Source: an uncultured Collinsella sp.
GTDB lineage: Bacteria; Actinomycetota; Coriobacteriia; Coriobacteriales; Coriobacteriaceae
Direction of reading: 5' to 3'
Length of the DNA: 6,274 bases
NCBI GenBank assembly: GCA_900752475.1
Contig: CAADVJ010000092.1
Location: 1-6,274, forward strand
The position numbers and the translations under genes are program-made. Within the stretch, counting starts at the first letter, position 1. Each line of letters opens with the position of its first letter. The notes below the pieces were generated by a model. It saw nothing but the letters and a program-made list of their open reading frames with translations. It was not told the DNA's origin and did not search any database. Shown in pieces: positions 1 to 5,132 of this stretch.

Positions 1-1
1 G

Positions 2-101
2 CGTCGAGTCGTTACGGCGTTTGGTAAAACGCCGTAACTTAAACGGCCTGCGCCAGCTTTAATAGTTACGGCGTTTTACCAAACGCCGTAACGACCCGAC
101 G
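2..101. repeat. BIME-like double hairpin: two inverted copies of a 31-base palindromic unit
   Basis: Positions 8-38 and 65-95 are perfect reverse complements of each other over 31 bases. Allowing one mismatch (7 against 96), the pairing extends to 2-38 with 65-101. Each arm is also a hairpin by itself: stem GTTACGGCGTTT (11-22) with AAACGCCGTAAC (27-38) around the loop GGTA, and the same 12-bp stem at 65-76 and 81-92 around the loop TACC. The 26-base spacer (39-64) has a short TTAAA/TTTAA pairing of its own. Two palindromic units in opposite orientation around a linker is the layout of REP/BIME elements; the family assignment is inference. Neither hairpin is followed by a U-tract on either strand, so they do not look like intrinsic terminators. 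It could equally be a protein-binding site or a structured RNA. Confidence 0.9.
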
Positions 102-105
102 TTGC

Positions 106-203
106 AAACGCCCCTAGGCGGCAATCTGACGTTCAATCGCCGGGCATGACCAGAAGGTCAATGCCCTCCTCTTTCGCGTCACCTTGCTCGCCTAGGGGCG
201 TTT
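106..203. repeat. Nested inverted repeat with internal tetraloop hairpin
   Basis: The 15-base arm at 106-120 (AAACGCCCCTAGGCG) is perfectly complementary to 189-203. With one bulged base (188) the pairing continues to 106-124 with 184-203. Inside it, TGACG (127-131) can pair with CGTCA (177-181). Inside that, GGGCATGACC (142-151) pairs with GGTCAATGCCC (156-166) around an AGAA loop, with one bulge. The whole stretch can therefore fold into a single long irregular hairpin. Only three or four T follow the outer stem on either strand, so it is a poor intrinsic terminator. No convincing open reading frame lies within it. It may be a small non-autonomous repeat or a structured RNA; I do not recognise the family. 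Confidence 0.8.
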
Positions 204-246
204 TCGCTGACGTATGCTCAACCTGCAAGGCAATTCAGCCCCAAGC

Positions 247-280
247 AAAAAAGGCCGAAGTCCCGAAGGGTTTCGACCTT
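247..280 (-). terminator. Rho-independent terminator of the nucleoid-associated protein gene
   Basis: On the minus strand a 9-bp stem, AAGGUCGAA with UUCGGCCUU including one U-G wobble, encloses an inner CC/GG stem capped by a UUCG tetraloop, and is followed by a run of six U (plus-strand A at 247-252, partly inside the stem). It lies 27 bases beyond the TAA stop of the upstream gene. The G-U pair forms only in the minus-strand transcript (the plus strand would have a C-A mismatch), which supports minus-strand use. Confidence 0.85.
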
Positions 281-307
281 TGTTCTTCTGCAGCGTCCAA
301 GCGCAGT

Positions 308-1312
308 TTATCGATTCTCGATGCTACCGATATTCTTGAGCTCGATGGAGATGAGGCCGTTGGGCTCGTTGACAAACTCGATGTATTCGGAGTTCGAACC
401 CATCTCGGCCGGGAAGCTGATCTCGATACCCGTGTCGGTACGGATCTTATGATTGCGCACCGCTGCGCGTTCGACCTGTTTGCGCTCCACGGGCACACGC
501 TCAGGCACCTTCTCCTCGGTCAGTGCGGCGCGCACACTCTCCTTGATAACCGGTTCGTCCTCAAAGACCTCGTCGACGATATCCCAAGGCGGCAGTTCCT
601 CGTCATCCTCAACCTTCTCGGCAACGGCAGCCTTAACCTTAGCGAGCGCTACAGCCGTGTTGGCACCGTGCTCCTCGGCGACTTCCTCGACCACACGCGT
701 CACGGTGTCGATGACCTCCTTGCCCGATACGCCCGTGTCGCACTGCAGCAGGCCATCGGGGATAAGCATACGGTCCTCGCCGGCAATCTTGCGCTTCTTG
801 TCCACGTAGCCGATCTCCATGGTACTCGCGCGCACGATGGCATAGCTCGGCACCTTTTGCGAGGGGTTCGGCAGAATGGCGTAGTGGCGCGCGATGTCGT
901 TGCGCACCTCCCCCTCCTCGCGGCCCACTTCGTGCATAAAAGCCTGCTTGGAGCCCAGCAGCATCACGGCAAACCAGCGGGCATCCTCATCGTCGTCAAA
1001 ATCGGCCACGAGCACGTCGGTGGACTCGGCTTTCTCGGCTTTGGTGAGCTCGGAGGAAATAAACTCCGCAATCTGCTGCGACAGGTTAACGAACTCGCGC
1101 TCGCCAAAGAAATAGCCCTTAAGCTCGCCGCCAAACGCAGAGTTCTCGGCAAACGTGGCGCGTTTATTGTCGGCCGAGGTGCGGGCGCGGCGCAGATGCG
1201 TGGTCACGAAGTTGCGCACGGTACGACTCTCGATATCGAGCTCGCGCTGGCTCATGACGTTGACGGCAGAGTCAAAGTCCAGGATATGCAGAATCGCGTG
1301 ATTGATTTTCAT
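308..1312 (-). CDS. 37-kDa nucleoid-associated protein (NdpA/YejK-like family)
   Basis: This 334-residue protein resembles the 37-kD nucleoid-associated protein family (PF04245; E. coli YejK/NdpA is the named member), whose members associate with the bacterial chromosome; the molecular role is poorly defined. Family-typical stretches are the N-terminal MKINHAILHILDFDS, the segment KAEKAESTDVLVADFDDDED (about 91-110) and the C-terminal GIEISFPAEMGSN...EFVNEPNGLISIELKNI (about 295-328). The acidic segment 206-256 is rich in Glu and Val and may be a flexible linker. The protein has no signal peptide or membrane segment, so it is cytoplasmic. I start at 1312 because the family begins with MKINHAIL and a GGA lies 9 bases upstream; an ATG three codons earlier (1321) has its only purine-rich stretch abutting it. 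It appears monocistronic, with a possible -10 box at 1351-1356 and a terminator at 247-280. The family call comes from sequence pattern memory. Confidence 0.85.
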   Translation of the reverse strand: MKINHAILHILDFDSAVNVMSQRELDIESRTVRNFVTTHLRRARTSADNKRATFAENSAFGGELKGYFFGEREFVNLSQQIAEFISSELTKAEKAESTDVLVADFDDDEDARWFAVMLLGSKQAFMHEVGREEGEVRNDIARHYAILPNPSQKVPSYAIVRASTMEIGYVDKKRKIAGEDRMLIPDGLLQCDTGVSGKEVIDTVTRVVEEVAEEHGANTAVALAKVKAAVAEKVEDDEELPPWDIVDEVFEDEPVIKESVRAALTEEKVPERVPVERKQVERAAVRNHKIRTDTGIEISFPAEMGSNSEYIEFVNEPNGLISIELKNIGSIENR

Positions 1313-1350
1313 ATACGGCATTCCGTTCTAGATCGATTTCGGCACGAACC

Positions 1351-1356
1351 AGTATA
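1351..1356 (-). promoter_or_regulatory. Possible -10 box for the nucleoid-associated protein gene
   Basis: On the minus strand TATACT (5 of 6 matches to TATAAT) lies about 38 bases before the proposed start codon at 1312. No good -35 hexamer is seen 16-18 bases further upstream, so this is a weak prediction resting on the -10 alone. Confidence 0.35.
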
Positions 1357-1387
1357 GCGGTCGAGCCCACCCCAGGCGCATCGAAGA

Positions 1388-1420
1388 TTGGTGCATCGGG
1401 GACAGGTTGCTTTGCGCCAA
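1388..1420 (-). repeat. 33-base hairpin repeat, copy A
   Basis: This sequence matches 2601-2633 at 28 of 33 positions in the same orientation. Its ends pair over 8 bp (TTGGTGCA with TGCGCCAA, including one T-G wobble) around a 17-base loop whose plus-strand core is GGGGACAGGTTGC. It begins three bases downstream of the TAG stop of the DUF2974 gene and lies upstream of the nucleoid-protein promoter region. It lacks a following U-tract, so it is not a standard terminator. It is probably one member of a dispersed repeat family; strand is given as that of the neighbouring genes. Confidence 0.75.
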
Positions 1421-1423
1421 TGG

Positions 1424-2584
1424 CTAGCGCAGGAGCTCGGACTGCCAAGCCTCGAGCTGTTCTGCCAAACTCTTGCCGGCAGCGGGCATGTCGATCTGAG
1501 GGCGTTTGGGCAGCAGTGCGCATTTAAGGATTGCCACGATGGTCTGCGAGACAAAGCGTCGTGTATCCTTGTCAAAGCCTTGCGCAGCCTGGAGCATCAC
1601 GGGCAGGCTCTCGCGCAGATTCCCAGCGATATCCGCAAACCGCTCAGCACCCGTTGCCTCAAACACGGAGAACAACGCATCTACAAAACGCTCGCGCTCG
1701 CCAGGCGACACTGCAAGCAGCATCTCGCGAATGGAGCCATCAACATATCGAGCACCGGCGGACAGGCGCTCACAGTACACGAAGTCGCGACCATCAACCA
1801 CCCAGCTAAAGGGATTGTGCTGCAGCAGGCTGAACTCGGTGCTCTCAACGATGGCATAGTCCTCCTGTGTCTCGAACATCATGCCAAAGATCGACGACCG
1901 AGGTAGCGTCTTGTCGATTCGACCGGAAAGATCGGCAAAGGCGTCGCCGTTCAGAAACTCCTCGACGAAGCCCGGGCCATCATGGGAATACGCCCGTTCG
2001 ATTCGCTCACGGGCGATGTTGGAGCACATCGCCGCACCGTACACCGCAAGGTTTCCACCCTTGGAATGACCTCCGCACAGAAGCGGCCCGTCAATCGCAT
2101 CCGCCGCCTCGTCCACATAACGCGCCGCGGATTCCTGGGCCGGCACAGGACACCGGAACGCCATGTTAAAGTCCTCTTTCCAGCCCACAATCGTGCTGTC
2201 GGTCCCCCGGAAGGAAAGATAACTAAACCCCGCAGGAAACCGGAACGCCATGGCTGCAAACTGCTCTGTCGCCACCACATCGCTCACGGCACGATAGCCG
2301 CAAACGTGCACGCCACGGTAGCGAGGGCTTGCCGCCACGGCCTCCAGCAAGGCCCTGCTCCCCTCTGGGTCCCACAAGTCGTCAATCATGTCCCGGTAGC
2401 ACTCGGCACGCAGCAGCTCGCGTACGTCTAGGCCCTGCCAGTTCGTCAGTTCCGCCATATCACCCGGCAAACGCAAATAGGACAACCACGCAAAGACCAG
2501 GCTATCCACCGCGCAGAACGGCCGCTCCTCAAACGGATCAAACGCCGTCTGGGCATAGGTCAAAAAATTAGGCGAATCCGACAT
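1424..2584 (-). CDS. DUF2974 (Mbeg1-like) alpha/beta-hydrolase family protein, probable lipase/esterase
   Basis: This 386-residue protein carries the hallmarks of the DUF2974 family (PF11187), related to class 3 lipases. It has an N-terminal segment AFDPFEERPFCAVDSLVFAWLSYL (about 14-37), then SFRGTDSTIVGWKEDFNMAF (124-143), the nucleophile-elbow motif GHSKGGN (172-178) with Ser174 as the likely nucleophile, HDGPGF (201-206) and LLQHNPFSW (253-261). By analogy with lipases Asp202 and His256 are candidate triad members; that is inference. There is no signal peptide or clear membrane segment, so a cytoplasmic enzyme is expected. The substrate is unknown. The start at 2584 is supported by GGGAGG three bases upstream of the ATG. 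The gene is framed by two direct repeats (1388-1420, 2601-2633). Only about 50 bases separate it from the ldh terminator, leaving little room for its own promoter. Confidence 0.85.
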   Translation of the reverse strand: MSDSPNFLTYAQTAFDPFEERPFCAVDSLVFAWLSYLRLPGDMAELTNWQGLDVRELLRAECYRDMIDDLWDPEGSRALLEAVAASPRYRGVHVCGYRAVSDVVATEQFAAMAFRFPAGFSYLSFRGTDSTIVGWKEDFNMAFRCPVPAQESAARYVDEAADAIDGPLLCGGHSKGGNLAVYGAAMCSNIARERIERAYSHDGPGFVEEFLNGDAFADLSGRIDKTLPRSSIFGMMFETQEDYAIVESTEFSLLQHNPFSWVVDGRDFVYCERLSAGARYVDGSIREMLLAVSPGERERFVDALFSVFEATGAERFADIAGNLRESLPVMLQAAQGFDKDTRRFVSQTIVAILKCALLPKRPQIDMPAAGKSLAEQLEAWQSELLR

Positions 2585-2600
2585 GGCCCTCCCATCAACT

Positions 2601-2633
2601 ATGGTGCATTGGGGTCAGGTTACTTTGCACCAA
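2601..2633 (-). repeat. 33-base hairpin repeat, copy B
   Basis: This is the second copy of the repeat at 1388-1420, in the same orientation. Its ends TGGTGCA (2602-2608) and TGCACCA (2626-2632) pair perfectly over 7 bp around a 17-base loop with the plus-strand core GGGGTCAGGTTAC. It overlaps the A-run that forms the U-tract of the ldh terminator (2632-2636) and ends 16 bases before the DUF2974 start codon, so it occupies nearly all of the space where that gene's promoter would be expected. Confidence 0.75.
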
Positions 2634-2667
2634 AAAGGCGTCCGGGCCGTGTGGACCCGGACGCCTT
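2632..2667 (-). terminator. Rho-independent terminator of ldh
   Basis: Plus-strand 2635-2646 (AAGGCGTCCGGG) pairs perfectly over 12 bp with 2656-2667 (CCCGGACGCCTT) around a 9-base loop. On the minus strand the stem runs into five T (2632-2636). It begins 31 bases after the ldh stop codon. GC-rich stem plus U-tract is canonical. Confidence 0.92.
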
Positions 2668-2698
2668 CATTGTAGCTTTTCGCTCTAGCGAGCTTGAT

Positions 2699-3649
2699 TT
2701 AGCAGGAGAAGTCGACGCTGTCGATGATGTCCTTGAGGGCCTTGGCGGAGACGGTGAGCTCATGCTGCTCGTCATCGTCCAGCGGCACGGGGACGCGGCA
2801 GACAACGCCGTCGCGGCCAACGACGGTCGGCATGGAGATGGCAAGATCGGACAGGCCATACTCGCCCACCATGAGCGAGGAGACGGGCAGAACGGTCTGC
2901 TCATCGCGCATAACGGCGGTGCAGATGCGCTTGACGGCCATGGCGACGCCATAGTAGGTGGCGTGCTTCTTCTCGATGATGGTGTAGGCGGAGTTCTTGA
3001 CGTCCTCGGCAATGCGCTTCTCGGCAGCCTCATGCTCCAGGTGGCCGTGAAGCTCACAGAAGGTGTTCAGCGGAACGCCGGCAACCTGAGCGCTGGACCA
3101 AGCGACAAACTCGGAGTCGCCGTGCTCGCCCATGACATAGGCCTGGACATCGCGCGGGTCAACCTCGACGTGGGCACCAAGCATCTGCTGCAGGCGGCCA
3201 GTGTCGAGCACGGTGCCGGAACCGATGACGTGGCCCTCGGGCAGGCCGGACATCTTGATGGCGGCGTAGGTCAGAACATCGACCGGGTTGGAGACGATGA
3301 GCAGAATGCCGTCGAAGCCGGACTTCTTAATCTCGGGAATAATGGACTTAAAGATGCTGACGTTCTTGTTGACCAGGTCCAGGCGGGTCTCACCGGGCTT
3401 CTGGGCAGCGCCAGCGGTGACGACGATCATGGCGGCGTCGGCGACATCGGAATAATCGCCGGCGTAGATCTTCATCGGCTCGGCAAACGTCATGCCGTGC
3501 GCGATATCCAGGGCCTCACCCTCGGCGCGGTTCTTGTCCACGTCGATGAGGACCATTTCGGAGAACAGACCGCTCTGCATCAGTGCGAACGCCGAAGACG
3601 AACCGACGAAACCGCAGCCGACAATAGCGACCTTCTTCTCGTTAACCAT
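2699..3649 (-). CDS. ldh: L-lactate dehydrogenase
   Basis: This 316-residue enzyme reduces pyruvate to L-lactate with NADH (EC 1.1.1.27), regenerating NAD+ during fermentation in the cytoplasm; family members are usually tetramers of about 310-330 residues. The N-terminal Rossmann motif GCGFVG is at 11-16, with Asp36 at the end of the second strand (NAD preference). The mobile loop AGAAQKPGETRLDL (79-92) has Gln83, equivalent to Gln102 of classical numbering, which marks lactate rather than malate specificity, and Arg89 (Arg109). SNPVDVLTY is at 120-128, the Asp149/Arg152 pair (Asp168/Arg171) follows, and the catalytic His176 is in GEHGDS (175-180). All catalytic residues are present. The start at 3649 is supported by GGGAG six bases upstream and by family alignment; an in-frame TTG at 3727 would add 26 unrelated residues encoded by a hairpin. 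No obvious Rex-type operator was seen upstream. Confidence 0.96.
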   Translation of the reverse strand: MVNEKKVAIVGCGFVGSSSAFALMQSGLFSEMVLIDVDKNRAEGEALDIAHGMTFAEPMKIYAGDYSDVADAAMIVVTAGAAQKPGETRLDLVNKNVSIFKSIIPEIKKSGFDGILLIVSNPVDVLTYAAIKMSGLPEGHVIGSGTVLDTGRLQQMLGAHVEVDPRDVQAYVMGEHGDSEFVAWSSAQVAGVPLNTFCELHGHLEHEAAEKRIAEDVKNSAYTIIEKKHATYYGVAMAVKRICTAVMRDEQTVLPVSSLMVGEYGLSDLAISMPTVVGRDGVVCRVPVPLDDDEQHELTVSAKALKDIIDSVDFSC

Positions 3650-3674
3650 TAGAAACTCCCATCTCTCTCCACAA

Positions 3675-3707
3675 ACAAGCCGCCCGGGAACGACCCGAGC
3701 GGCTTGT
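3675..3707 (-). promoter_or_regulatory. Terminator-like hairpin in the ldh leader (possible attenuator)
   Basis: Plus-strand 3675-3688 pairs with 3694-3707 around a 5-base loop, giving a 14-bp stem. The single non-Watson-Crick position is U-G in the minus-strand RNA but C-A in the plus-strand RNA, so the structure favours the minus transcript. The stem ends in a U-rich stretch (UUGUUUGU) and lies only 25 bases before the ldh ATG. A second weaker hairpin (3713-3733, 7 bp with a wobble) precedes it. It may be the terminator of the aminotransferase gene, an attenuator, or a stabilising leader hairpin for ldh. A CATAAT at 3739-3744 on the minus strand could be a -10 box but lacks a good -35. Confidence 0.6.
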
Positions 3708-3850
3708 CGTAATCCCAATACATCCAATCGGGACTCTGATTATGCTCCTATTCGCAGCCAAAAATCGACCGTTTACCGAAATTGTTTGCAGGATTCGTAA
3801 AATAACTGCACGAAATCGGTTTCGAGCTATTGACGAGTCGAAATAGCCTT

Positions 3851-5014
3851 CTAATACAGGCCCGCTTCGCGAATGGCCTCGACAGCCAAAGCGATCTGAT
3901 CAGGCGGCAGAACCAGCGCCATGCGCACGTGCCCCTCGCCCGAAGGACCAAAGCTCGCACCCGGCGTCACCACAACGCCGGCCTTCTCCATGAGCTCCTC
4001 GCAAAACGCCATGGAATCGGTGCGACCACCGGGAAGCTTGGCCCACACAAACATAGAGCCATGCGCGTTGGGTCGCTCCCAGCCCAGACCCTCAAGACCG
4101 TCGCACAGGGCATCGCGGCGCTCCTGGTACTTCAGACGCTGCGCCTCGACCTCATCGCGCGGGCCATTAAGGCACGCGATGGCGGCCTTCTGGATCGGGA
4201 AGAACATACCAAAGTCAATCTGGCTGCGCAGCTTGGCAAAGGCAGAGACCACGTCCTCTCGGCCGACCAAAAAGCCGATGCGGGCACCGGTGACGTTAAA
4301 CGACTTGGAAAGCGAGAAAAACTCAACGCCCACCTCGAGCGCGCCGGGATACTGCAAGAAGCTGCCGCCCGGCTCGCCGTCGAACACGATGTCCGAGTAT
4401 GCGTTGTCGTGAACGATCAGCAGGTCGTGCTCGCGGGCGAAAGCGATAATCTCCTCGTAGATCTCGGGCGTGCCCACCGAGCCCACCGGGTTGGCGGGCA
4501 GCGACACGATCATGTACTTGGCACGGTCGGCCACCTCGGGATCGATGCCCGCCACATAGGGCAGGTAATTGTGCTCGGCAACCAGCGGATAGTACTCGAG
4601 CTTGGCATCGGCGATCTTGGCACCCGCCTCAAAGACCGGATAGCACGGATCGGGAACCAAAATAGTGTCACCCGGATCGAGCAGGGCCAGGCCCAAATGG
4701 CCCACGCCCTCCTGCGTGCCGTTGCACGACTGCACCATGGACGGCGTAATGCCCGAAACGCCAAAGCGACGCTCATAGTAATCGCACACGGCATGCTTGA
4801 GTTCGGGCAGGTCACGCAGGGCATACTTCCACATCTCGGGATCTTGGGCTGCTTGCGTGAGCGCCTCGACCACGTGGTCGTACGGCTTAAAGTCGGGCGT
4901 GCCCACGCTCATGTTGTAAATGGTCTTGCCCTGAGCCTTCAGCGCGAGAAGCTTGTTGTTGAGCGAGGCGAAGACCTCCGCGCCAAAGCGGTCGAGACGC
5001 TGCGATGCCTGCAT
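3851..5014 (-). CDS. PLP-dependent class I/II aminotransferase, LL-diaminopimelate aminotransferase-like
   Basis: This 387-residue protein is a complete fold-type I aminotransferase. The PLP-binding lysine is Lys237 in SLSKSFNVTGARIGF (234-248), with Arg245 as the likely phosphate ligand. Asn175 lies in ANPVG (174-178), Asp203 and Tyr206 in HDNAYSDI (202-209), and Arg364 in GHVRMAL (361-367) probably binds the substrate carboxylate. The pattern VPDPCYPVFEAG, DNAYSDIVFDG, GVEFFSLSKS and AGVVVTPGASFGPSGEGHVR is very like the DapL-type LL-diaminopimelate aminotransferases, which make lysine and peptidoglycan precursors, but related enzymes use aspartate, alanine or aromatic amino acids, so I give no symbol. 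The usual NPTG motif reads NPVG. The start at 5014 is supported by AAAGGTGG four bases before the ATG; an in-frame TTG at 5104 would have to be translated through the terminator. Its only upstream neighbour is nadE, and ldh follows after a 201-base gap. Confidence 0.9.
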   Translation of the reverse strand: MQASQRLDRFGAEVFASLNNKLLALKAQGKTIYNMSVGTPDFKPYDHVVEALTQAAQDPEMWKYALRDLPELKHAVCDYYERRFGVSGITPSMVQSCNGTQEGVGHLGLALLDPGDTILVPDPCYPVFEAGAKIADAKLEYYPLVAEHNYLPYVAGIDPEVADRAKYMIVSLPANPVGSVGTPEIYEEIIAFAREHDLLIVHDNAYSDIVFDGEPGGSFLQYPGALEVGVEFFSLSKSFNVTGARIGFLVGREDVVSAFAKLRSQIDFGMFFPIQKAAIACLNGPRDEVEAQRLKYQERRDALCDGLEGLGWERPNAHGSMFVWAKLPGGRTDSMAFCEELMEKAGVVVTPGASFGPSGEGHVRMALVLPPDQIALAVEAIREAGLY

Positions 5015-5033
5015 GGTGCCACCTTTCGATATG

Positions 5034-5064
5034 AAAAACGCGGCGCTCCGACAAGAGCGCCGCG
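5034..5064 (-). terminator. Rho-independent terminator after nadE, or attenuator of the aminotransferase gene
   Basis: Plus-strand 5039-5048 (CGCGGCGCTC) pairs perfectly over 10 bp with 5055-5064 around a 6-base loop. On the minus strand it is followed directly by five T (5034-5038). It lies 68 bases past the nadE stop and only 19 bases before the aminotransferase ATG, with the Shine-Dalgarno sequence immediately after the U-tract. The next gene's promoter therefore cannot lie downstream of it: either transcription reads through from nadE, or a promoter at 5065-5132 makes this a leader attenuator. A weak TTGCAA / TCTGAT pair with 17-base spacing (minus strand, between 5104 and 5076) is the only candidate seen. 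Confidence 0.88.
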
Positions 5065-5132
5065 CGATACGGGCCATCAGATTGCAAAAGTGTAACGCTT
5101 GCAACCCCCGTATTGGTTCAATTTAGCCAACC

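Noticed and set aside
11..92. Pair of intrinsic terminators
   Set aside because: The 12-bp hairpins have no U-tract after the stem on either strand, and the upstream gene already has a good terminator at 247-280.
8..95. Possible CRISPR repeats
   Set aside because: There are only two repeat units, in inverted rather than direct orientation, with one 26-base spacer and no cas genes in view.
146..1357. Long plus-strand open frame, with similar ones at 2609-3652, 3830-5095 and 5271-5981
   Set aside because: Each lies antisense to a gene with clear family motifs, has no recognisable domain and is explained by the codon bias of the minus-strand genes, which rarely create stops on the opposite strand.
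3650..3727. Longer ldh start at an in-frame TTG (3727)
   Set aside because: The added 26 residues do not resemble the LDH N-terminus, they are encoded by the leader hairpin, and the ATG at 3649 has a good ribosome binding site.
3808..3827. Terminator directly after the aminotransferase stop (CGAAA/TTTCG hairpin)
   Set aside because: The stem is only 5 bp plus a mismatch extension, is AT-rich, and the nearest U-run is about 7 bases away from the stem, so it is not convincing.
3650..3850. Rex (redox repressor) operator upstream of ldh
   Set aside because: No TTGTGAA-N-TTCACAA-like palindrome is present in this interval.
5015..5104. Longer aminotransferase start at an in-frame TTG (5104)
   Set aside because: Translation would run through the terminator hairpin, the extension is basic and Cys/Ser-rich unlike the family, and the ATG at 5014 has a strong Shine-Dalgarno sequence.
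5065..5132. T-box or known riboswitch upstream of the aminotransferase
   Set aside because: Only 68 bases separate the nadE stop from the terminator, too short for a T-box, and no known riboswitch core was recognised.
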